Positions 5,757 through 9,973 of a stretch of 9,973 nucleotides of DNA are shown here, piece after piece. The DNA is from Pelotomaculum sp. UBA4789 (GTDB taxonomy: Bacteria > Bacillota > Desulfotomaculia > Desulfotomaculales > Pelotomaculaceae). Position 1 is the first letter of the stretch, and the number at the start of each line of letters is the position of its first letter. The position numbers were made by a program, and so were the translations under genes. The notes under the pieces were generated by a model. The model was given only the letters and a program-made list of their open reading frames with translations. It was not told where the DNA came from and searched no databases. The stretch spans positions 1-9,973 of the forward strand of contig DHGV01000063.1 in the NCBI GenBank assembly GCA_002402945.1, given 5' to 3'.

Positions 5757-5782
5757 CCCCAGCATGCTTCTTGGGGATTTTT
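5757..5782 (+). terminator. Weak terminator-like hairpin ahead of the HAD gene
   Basis: CCCCA (5757-5761) pairs with TGGGG (5772-5776) across a 10-base loop, followed by ATTTTT. It lies about 54 bp upstream of the probable HAD start, so it is either a second terminator for pckA read-through or a leader attenuator. An AT-rich 7-bp hairpin (AATTACT/AGTAATT, 5725-5746) precedes it. A TTGAAT (5722-5727) with only poor -10 candidates is the nearest thing to a promoter. Confidence 0.35.
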
Positions 5783-5835
5783 GTGACTGGGGGCCGGGAG
5801 CGAAGTGAATCTTGCGTCAGGGGAGGGACGGCAAT

Positions 5836-6525
5836 TTGCCTTGTGGTGTATTGTTTGATTTTGACGATACCCTTGTTGAGACTACTATTCATTTTAACCA
5901 CGCCAAAGAGAAGTTTGCAGGCATAATGTCGTCTTTGGATTTTCCCGCGGAAGAAGCACTGGAGACCTTGAACCGGATAGATATCAGAAATGTTAAGCAC
6001 TGCGGCGGTTTTTTTAAAGAATGTTTCCCCCGTGCCCTGGGAGAAACGTATGACTATTATTGCAAACACTTGAAACGCGAAACCGACCTTGGTCTGAGAA
6101 AAGAGATTGAAAATTTAGGCTGGCAGGTTTATGAACACCCCGTAAAGACTATGAAAAACGCAGGTATAGTCCTGAAGGAACTGCACGGCAGATACCCTCT
6201 TTACCTGGCAACAAGAGGAGAGCCGGAGGTCCAGGAAGCCAGGCTGGAACAAAGCGGACTGGCGCGCTGGTTTAAAAAAATATATGTGCTGGCAAAAAAG
6301 GATCCGGATACTTATCTGAGTATTGCCGAAGAACAAAAGATCGCGCCGCGTTCCTCATGGATTATCGGCAACAGTATGAAATCTGATATAAACCCGGCCA
6401 TCAAAGCGGGATTTAATGGTATTTATATTCATCACCCTCACACTTGGGACTACGAGACAGAGGAACCAATCGGGGGTCATATTGAAGCTGAAAGTATTAT
6501 GGATGTGCTGAATATAATAAGCTGA
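5836..6525 (+). CDS. HAD-family hydrolase (subfamily IA-like phosphatase)
   Basis: A predicted cytoplasmic Mg-dependent phosphohydrolase of 229 residues. Motif I is VLFDFDDTLVET (nucleophile D8, acid D10). Motif II is YLATRGE (T126), motif III the lysine pair in LAKKDPDTY (K154/K155), and motif IV WIIGNSMKSDINPA (175-188). About 110 helical residues between motifs I and II form a C1-type cap. In motif IV the usual GDS is GNS, keeping D184 as the likely metal ligand. TTG at 5836 is preferred as start because GGGGAGGG (5820-5827) sits 8 bases upstream; the reading frame extends to a TTG at 5812, but that start lacks a site and would put the ribosome site inside the gene. Substrate cannot be predicted; phosphoglycolate, sugar phosphate, nucleotide or pyrophosphate are all possible. 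Confidence 0.85.
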   Translation: MPCGVLFDFDDTLVETTIHFNHAKEKFAGIMSSLDFPAEEALETLNRIDIRNVKHCGGFFKECFPRALGETYDYYCKHLKRETDLGLRKEIENLGWQVYEHPVKTMKNAGIVLKELHGRYPLYLATRGEPEVQEARLEQSGLARWFKKIYVLAKKDPDTYLSIAEEQKIAPRSSWIIGNSMKSDINPAIKAGFNGIYIHHPHTWDYETEEPIGGHIEAESIMDVLNIIS

Positions 6526-6606
6526 CGAACCATTAAAAACTGCAGGCGGAAAAATATCCGGCGTTGCCATAAAAGTAGAAGATATTAGGAAGAGGTATTG
6601 GTCATC

Positions 6607-7449
6607 ATGGTAAAACACACAAGCGGGAAAATCATTAAATGTGACCATAAAGTTAATATAACTGCTGCTTTTGGTTCTGATCTGGTGCTCGAAGGAGCAA
6701 CCTCAATCCCCAATAAACTCATTAAGATGTACAGCCGTTTAGGGATAACCGATTTTCAAATGATGCTTTTAATTCATTTAATAAGGTTTATGGTGGAAGA
6801 AAGAGAATGTTACCCGGAACCAGAGGCGATTGCTGAATTCATGGAGTCAACCTCCACAAAGGTGAAAAAAGAACTGGCTGATTTGTTGGATAAAGAGATA
6901 ATTACTGTCAGTGAGTACTATGATAAGAATAATAATGTGGTTTTTGAAGGTTATGATTTTGAGCCTTTGTTTTTAAAAGTTTCTGATGGTTGGGCCAATA
7001 TCCGGGCCAGTGAAATTGAAGAAGCAGAAAAGCTTTTAAAAGCAGCTGACCATGGTCACGACTTTCAAAATTACAGGTTACGTGACAATTTGTCAGGATT
7101 AATATCAACCTTTGAAAAAGAATTTGGCAGACCGCTTTCTCCCATTGAAATTGAGCAAATTCAGCAATGGGATGCTGAATTTGAGCCATTCATCATTATT
7201 GAAGCATTAAAAAGGGCTGTCCTGAGGGGAAAACATAATTTTAAATATATCAACAGCATCCTGTTTGAATGGAAAAAGAACAACCTGCAGACAATGGAAT
7301 CCATTGCCGAATATGACCGGGATTTTCTAAAACGGCGTTGCGGAAGAAGCACCCGTAAAGATAATGAGAGTGCTGCTGGAAGCAAGCCGGGCGGTAATCA
7401 GGACACAAAAGAGAAGGCTTTTATTAGATCACTATATATTAAAGGTTAA
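6607..7449 (+). CDS. DnaD-domain primosomal protein
   Basis: A 280-residue protein with the two-domain plan of Firmicute DnaD/DnaB-type replication initiation proteins. The N-terminal winged-helix part begins around residue 34 (IPNKLIKMYSRLGITDFQ), matching the family pattern of a helix followed by LGLTD and a hydrophobic helix. The C-terminal DnaB_2-type domain runs from about 160 to 228 and includes FGRPLSPIEIEQIQQW and the diagnostic YINSILFEWKKNN (W222, N225-N226). The tail is polar and likely disordered. In Bacillus, DnaD binds DnaA and ssDNA and recruits DnaB and the DnaI-loaded helicase. The ATG at 6607 is preferred (AGAGGT ends 10 bases upstream); an in-frame TTG at 6598 is an alternative, with AGGA 7 bases upstream. 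The next gene, a helicase loader, follows by 54 bp, supporting a primosome unit. A phage-derived copy is possible, but no phage genes surround it. Confidence 0.88.
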   Translation: MVKHTSGKIIKCDHKVNITAAFGSDLVLEGATSIPNKLIKMYSRLGITDFQMMLLIHLIRFMVEERECYPEPEAIAEFMESTSTKVKKELADLLDKEIITVSEYYDKNNNVVFEGYDFEPLFLKVSDGWANIRASEIEEAEKLLKAADHGHDFQNYRLRDNLSGLISTFEKEFGRPLSPIEIEQIQQWDAEFEPFIIIEALKRAVLRGKHNFKYINSILFEWKKNNLQTMESIAEYDRDFLKRRCGRSTRKDNESAAGSKPGGNQDTKEKAFIRSLYIKG

Positions 7450-7503
7450 AATATATTTAAATTATTTATTAAAAGCAAAAACAGAAAGGCAGGTAGTGTT
7501 AAT

Positions 7504-8241
7504 GTGACCTGCAAATATTGCGGCGATCGAGGTATAATTCTAAAAGATGATGTTGCTGTCCCCTGCAGTTGTGTAAAACAGGCATCTCTTGAAAACATGA
7601 TCAGGAATTCAAACCTGCCTGAGAATTTTATTAACTGTTCATTAGAAAACTTTAACTTCAAATACTACACGAAGGATATTAAAGATCCGGAGACGGGTTT
7701 ATCTTATTTTGATTTAGCGAAATATGCTCACAAAGCAGCGGATGATTTTATTAAAAGGTTTTTGGCTGATCCAAAGACCGATGGTTTGTTGTTTACGGGT
7801 AACGTTGGAAGTGGCAAAACATACTTGGCTTGCGGCATTGCGAATGAATTACTGAGACGTGGAGTGCTGGTGCTTTTTGTGGAAGTCTCTGATCTGCTGG
7901 ACAGGATTCGCTCTACATATGACCATAGCAGGAGCCCGGATGATGTATCTGAATATAAGCTTCTGGAAACTGCCAGGCAGGTCCCCCTGCTTATACTGGA
8001 CGACCTGGGGGCGCATAACTACACTGAATGGAACAAGAATAAAATATATACCATTATAAATTACCGTCTGAACCAGCGCCTGCCTGTTATTGTAACAACC
8101 AACATTAAACTTGAAGACATTATGGAATACCTCGGGGAAAGAACCACCTCCCGCCTGCTGGAAATGTGCAGGCTGTCCAAGCTTATGGTTGACATTGATA
8201 TTAGGGCGCTGCGGCGCAGGGAAAAAGATTCAAAATATTAA
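7504..8241 (+). CDS. DnaC/DnaI-like replicative helicase loader (AAA+ ATPase)
   Basis: A 245-residue AAA+ ATPase of the DnaC/DnaI/IstB type that loads hexameric replicative helicase at origins or restart sites. The N-terminus carries a short zinc-binding-like cluster CKYCGDRG...PCSC (C3, C6, C21, C23), as in DnaI. Walker A is GNVGSGKT (99-106), Walker B LLILDDLG (162-169), sensor 1 VIVTTN (195-200), and GERTTSRLLEMCR supplies the sensor-2/arginine-finger region. B. subtilis DnaI is about 311 residues, so this protein has a shorter helicase-binding N-terminal region, close to DnaC in size. The GTG start is preceded by AGGCAGGT with about 10-base spacing; an overlapping ATG at 7502 leads straight to TGA. 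The absence of a neighbouring IS21 transposase and the presence of a DnaD gene argue for helicase loader over IstB. Confidence 0.88.
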   Translation: MTCKYCGDRGIILKDDVAVPCSCVKQASLENMIRNSNLPENFINCSLENFNFKYYTKDIKDPETGLSYFDLAKYAHKAADDFIKRFLADPKTDGLLFTGNVGSGKTYLACGIANELLRRGVLVLFVEVSDLLDRIRSTYDHSRSPDDVSEYKLLETARQVPLLILDDLGAHNYTEWNKNKIYTIINYRLNQRLPVIVTTNIKLEDIMEYLGERTTSRLLEMCRLSKLMVDIDIRALRRREKDSKY

Positions 8242-8274
8242 TAATGTCTGTAATTTATGAAATATGGTCGAAGT

Positions 8275-8316
8275 AAAACTGACGCGTCCCTAAACGGACG
8301 CGTCAGTTTTGTTTTT
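8275..8316. terminator. Bidirectional terminator between helicase-loader and Asp23-fusion genes
   Basis: A perfect 15-bp stem (8275-8289 with 8296-8310) with a six-base loop CTAAAC has A-runs at the outside and T-runs after it on both strands (GTTTTT on plus, TTTT on minus). It serves two convergent units. On the minus strand the stop codon TAG of the Asp23-fusion gene lies in the loop, so one arm is coding. Confidence 0.92.
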
Positions 8317-9135
8317 GGGAAAGCTGAGGCTTTTTACCTGCACATTAACCATTTTCACCTGCAGGCCGGTTGATTCTTCCACAGAGATCTTAATCCGCTT
8401 TTGAATTTCCGCAGCCACCTCGTGCAGCAGGAAACCGAAAGTTACTACAGGAAAAATATCAATCGTAACGATGCCTTCTTGTTCAACAAGGATATTAATC
8501 TTTCCAGGGTTGCTGACACCGCTCACAGCAGACGCGGCATGACCGGCGATTGCTGCCAGGGCATTGTTGGAGATAGACAGCTTGCCGTGAGAAGTAAAGG
8601 TTGGGCGTACAATGGACTGTTCAAGCCAATCCTTTTTCCCGGGAATACCTCTTTTTTTTAAAAACACCTGCATAGGGTCGACAAGTGTGCCGGGAAAGCT
8701 TCTTTTGACCTCAAGAGTAGGCGCCGGGATAACATGTTTACTGTGCTGTGACCGGAGAAATCTTGCTTTCCTAATCTCCTTTTCACTGGCAACATCTTCA
8801 ATATTCAGTACCTTGGAAGGGGCAGGCAGCTCCAGCCTGACTGCAATACGCTCAGCCATATCCTTGGAAGTGCCCAGTATCAGCACTCTTTCAGGAGCCA
8901 GATCCAAGAGGGCTTTTTTTATTTCCAGTACCTGATTATCATCCATGAAAAGAGCTGATTTTATCGCGCCAATCCTTGTTGGCTGGCGTTTGGCGGATGT
9001 TCCCGCAAGAATACGATTACCCTGGATCAAAAGCCCATCATCTATTATCACCTGAGCATCAAGCCGGTGGGCGATATTTGTAGCTCTATGGCTCTTACCG
9101 GTGCCGCTTGGCCCAACCAGGGAGATAACTTCCAA
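8290..9135 (-). CDS. P-loop nucleotide-binding protein fused to a C-terminal Asp23/YloU-type domain
   Basis: A 281-residue protein. The N-terminus is a P-loop NTPase domain: SLVGPSGTGKS (5-15, K14) followed by a beta strand AQVIIDDGLLIQG, kinase-like, and later LILGTSKDMAERIA. From about residue 177 to 273 the sequence has the look of an Asp23/YloU (Gls24) domain: GKLSISNNALAAIAGHAASAVSGV, a VTIDIFPVVTFG-like strand pair, then EVAAEIQKRIKISVEESTGLQVKMVNVQV. Asp23 proteins are envelope-stress or cell-surface-organising factors in Firmicutes; this fusion presumably couples nucleotide binding to that module, which is inference. Start is TTG: an in-frame TGA lies immediately upstream and AGGTG is 7 bases before. 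It lies downstream of the two-helix membrane protein gene on the same strand. No transmembrane segment or signal peptide is seen. Confidence 0.75.
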   Translation of the reverse strand: MEVISLVGPSGTGKSHRATNIAHRLDAQVIIDDGLLIQGNRILAGTSAKRQPTRIGAIKSALFMDDNQVLEIKKALLDLAPERVLILGTSKDMAERIAVRLELPAPSKVLNIEDVASEKEIRKARFLRSQHSKHVIPAPTLEVKRSFPGTLVDPMQVFLKKRGIPGKKDWLEQSIVRPTFTSHGKLSISNNALAAIAGHAASAVSGVSNPGKINILVEQEGIVTIDIFPVVTFGFLLHEVAAEIQKRIKISVEESTGLQVKMVNVQVKSLSFPKNKTDASV

Positions 9136-9178
9136 TCATGACACCTGCTTTCTGTTTGACTGCCGAAGGATACATCAG

Positions 9179-9199
9179 CTGTAGTGAATTAGACTACAG
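9179..9199. promoter_or_regulatory. Inverted repeat in the spacer between the two minus-strand genes
   Basis: CTGTAGT (9179-9185) and ACTACAG (9193-9199) are perfect 7-bp arms with a 7-base spacer, just after the stop of the small membrane-protein gene and about 44 bp before the Asp23-fusion start. There is no T-tail on the minus strand, so it is more like an operator, mRNA stability hairpin or processing site than a terminator. Role unknown. Confidence 0.35.
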
Positions 9200-9206
9200 G
9201 TCGGGT

Positions 9207-9422
9207 TTAATCAAAAAAATTTTTCTTGCGGAAAACAAGATATGTCACGATTGCCAGCGGGAATAAAGGCGGTGTCATAAAAATCGCCCAGCCAATGGTC
9301 TCGGATAAAGGTCTGCCTTTCCTGCGTGTGTCTCTAATAACCCAGATCACCGCGGCCATTGAAACAGTTATATAAACTGCCAGGACTATATTTGAAAGCA
9401 AACTGTTTTGAGCTTCAGGCAA
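9207..9422 (-). CDS. Small two-helix membrane protein
   Basis: A 71-residue hydrophobic protein with two predicted membrane helices (about 8-29 and 43-64). A short basic loop RDTRRKGRP joins them and the tail RKKNFFD is charged. The arrangement resembles the N-terminal membrane hairpin of cardiolipin-synthase-like proteins (PLDc_N type: W-x2-RD-x-RR, later PP-x-FPLAIVTYLVFRKK), but similarity is judged by eye. The positive charges suggest the loop and C-terminus are cytoplasmic, a topology with an odd fit to two helices. The start is TTG, supported by an excellent AGGAGG 8 bases upstream. It shares strand with the Asp23-fusion gene 71 bp downstream, so the two may form one operon. Function unknown. 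Confidence 0.75.
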   Translation of the reverse strand: MPEAQNSLLSNIVLAVYITVSMAAVIWVIRDTRRKGRPLSETIGWAIFMTPPLFPLAIVTYLVFRKKNFFD

Positions 9423-9452
9423 AATATCTTCCTCCTATGATTAAAAAATATA

Positions 9453-9480
9453 ATTCTATTTTCGACATAGTGAAACTCAA
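9453..9480 (-). promoter_or_regulatory. Probable promoter of the small membrane protein / Asp23-fusion unit
   Basis: On the minus strand TTGAGT (9475-9480) and TAGAAT (9453-9458) are separated by 16 bp, about 31 bp upstream of the TTG start with its AGGAGG. Each box differs by one or two bases from consensus. Confidence 0.5.
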
Positions 9481-9513
9481 AACCTTTAAAAGATTATTTG
9501 CCGCTTTTAACAC

Positions 9514-9542
9514 TTGACTTTTTAAATGGACTATGACAAAAT
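9514..9542 (+). promoter_or_regulatory. Probable promoter of tRNA-Pro(CGG)
   Basis: TTGACT (9514-9519) is followed after 17 bp by CAAAAT (9537-9542), 25 bp upstream of the tRNA. The -35 is strong and the -10 moderate. Confidence 0.5.
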
Positions 9543-9567
9543 TATTTTTGCGTTACAGCTGTATTTG

Positions 9568-9644
9568 CGGGGCATAGCTCAGTTTGGTAGAGCGCACGGT
9601 TCGGGACCGTGAGGTCGCACGTTCAAGTCGTGTTGCCCCGACCA
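9568..9644 (+). tRNA. tRNA-Pro (anticodon CGG)
   Basis: A 77-nt tRNA has acceptor stem CGGGGCA/TGCCCCG, D-arm GCTC/GAGC, anticodon stem CACGG/CCGTG with loop TTCGGGA (anticodon CGG, reading CCG), T-loop GTTCAAGTC, discriminator A and encoded CCA. It is a single-gene unit with its own terminator, upstream of the adenylate kinase gene. Together with tRNA-Pro(TGG) at 857-934 it gives two proline isoacceptors in the window. Confidence 0.96.
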
Positions 9645-9657
9645 AAATATTTAAAAT

Positions 9658-9692
9658 AACCTGCGGGCGATTTTTAAGCTGCAGGTTTTTTG
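9658..9692 (+). terminator. Terminator of tRNA-Pro(CGG)
   Basis: AACCTGC (9658-9664) pairs with GCAGGTT (9681-9687) across a 16-base loop, followed by TTTTTG. It starts 14 bases past the CCA. Confidence 0.75.
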
Positions 9693-9769
9693 TTTACAGA
9701 ATCATTCAATACTACATATACAGCCCGGGTCAGGTAAATTATAATTTTATAACATCTTGGGGCTTTTGC

Positions 9770-9798
9770 TTTCAGTGATAAAATTTACATGTTATAAT
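9770..9798 (+). promoter_or_regulatory. Probable promoter of the adenylate kinase gene
   Basis: A TGTTATAAT extended -10 (9790-9798) with perfect TATAAT lies 47 bp upstream of the GTG start. The -35 at 17-bp spacing is TTTCAG (9770-9775), weak but tolerable with the TG extension. The same nine-base element precedes metV. Confidence 0.55.
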
Positions 9799-9845
9799 AA
9801 ACTAGTTTGATTTTAACAGATATATGATTTTGTGAGGGATGGCTT

Positions 9846-9973
9846 GTGAATCTTTTAATCATGGGGCCCCCGGGAGCGGGCAAAGGGACTCAGGCTGAGG
9901 CACTGGTCAGGAAACTGGGAATCACCCATATCTCAACCGGAGATATGTTCAGATCTGCCATGAAAGAGGGCAC
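9846..9973 (+). CDS. adk: Adenylate kinase, N-terminal part (runs off the window)
   Basis: The first 42 codons of an adenylate kinase (ATP + AMP to 2 ADP, cytoplasm), cut by the window end. Residues 7-16 read GPPGAGKGTQ, the classical adk P-loop, and ISTGDMFR follows around residues 30-37, the AMP-binding start. GTG is chosen as start because GAGGGAT lies about 5 bases upstream and the product begins exactly as the family does. The gene has its own promoter behind a tRNA gene rather than lying in the secY-adk-map ribosomal operon, so it may be a second copy or a relocated gene. The rest of the protein, including the LID domain and any zinc site, is not visible. Confidence 0.93.
   Translation, partial: MNLLIMGPPGAGKGTQAEALVRKLGITHISTGDMFRSAMKEG

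Noticed and set aside
5812..5835. Upstream TTG start for the HAD gene
   Set aside because: No ribosome site precedes it, and the clear GGGGAGGG site lies downstream of it.
6607..8241. Prophage or IS21 (IstB) origin for the DnaD/loader pair
   Set aside because: No phage structural, integrase or IstA-like gene is visible on either side, and both neighbours look chromosomal.
9736..9747. Palindrome AAATTATAATTT upstream of adk, with possible outer AGCCC/GGGCT pairing
   Set aside because: The palindrome is low-complexity AT sequence, and the outer pairing (about 9722-9764) spans over 30 bases. Nothing marks it as a riboswitch or terminator.
1..9973. CRISPR arrays, riboswitches, T-boxes
   Set aside because: No regularly spaced repeats were seen, and no T-box or known riboswitch core was recognised in the leaders of metV, gap, pckA or adk.

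Overview
The window looks like ordinary chromosome from a low-to-moderate G+C anaerobic Firmicute. Protein content and signals point to a spore-former-like clostridial lineage of the Desulfotomaculum/Pelotomaculum (Peptococcaceae-type) kind. The grounds are a MetV-MetF pair typical of Wood-Ljungdahl organisms, DnaD plus a DnaC/DnaI-type helicase loader (a Firmicute primosome), strong AGGAGG-type ribosome sites, many TTG/GTG starts, and compact tRNA operons with encoded CCA. The lineage is inferred from recognised families, not from a search.

Layout. Bases 1-981 are a minus-strand tRNA region: tRNA-Leu(CAG) with its own promoter and terminator, then a tRNA-Pro(TGG)-Glu(TTC)-Lys(CTT) operon with a near-consensus promoter and a strong terminator. 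Between the two units lies a gene-free stretch of about 500 bp. It is packed with CCACC/GGTGG hairpins and resembles a non-autonomous or decayed IS200/IS605-type element. Bases 1109-2772 carry metV-metF (methylene-tetrahydrofolate reductase) on the plus strand. Convergent to it is gap (minus), whose terminator lies inside the end of metF. Divergent from gap is pckA (ATP-type PEP carboxykinase). The shared 260-bp gap/pckA control region carries a 10-bp direct repeat spaced 21 bp apart over the pckA promoter. gap and pckA together suggest a gluconeogenic node, fed here by C1/acetyl-CoA metabolism.

Downstream of pckA come a REP-like palindrome, the pckA terminator, a HAD-family hydrolase gene that probably starts at a TTG, and a likely two-gene unit of a DnaD-domain protein and a DnaC/DnaI-like AAA+ ATPase. 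A perfect 15-bp hairpin then terminates both this unit and the convergent minus-strand gene. That gene encodes a P-loop domain fused to an Asp23/YloU-type domain, and its stop codon sits in the hairpin loop. Upstream of it on the minus strand is a small two-helix membrane protein. The right edge holds tRNA-Pro(CGG) and the first 42 codons of an adenylate kinase gene outside the usual ribosomal-protein context, both on the plus strand.

No defence system, CRISPR array, prophage or biosynthetic cluster is visible. The most interesting points are the hairpin-rich element near 300-612, the gap/pckA control region, the Asp23-P-loop fusion with its terminator-embedded stop codon, and the loss of the coenzyme-specificity proline in the GAPDH.
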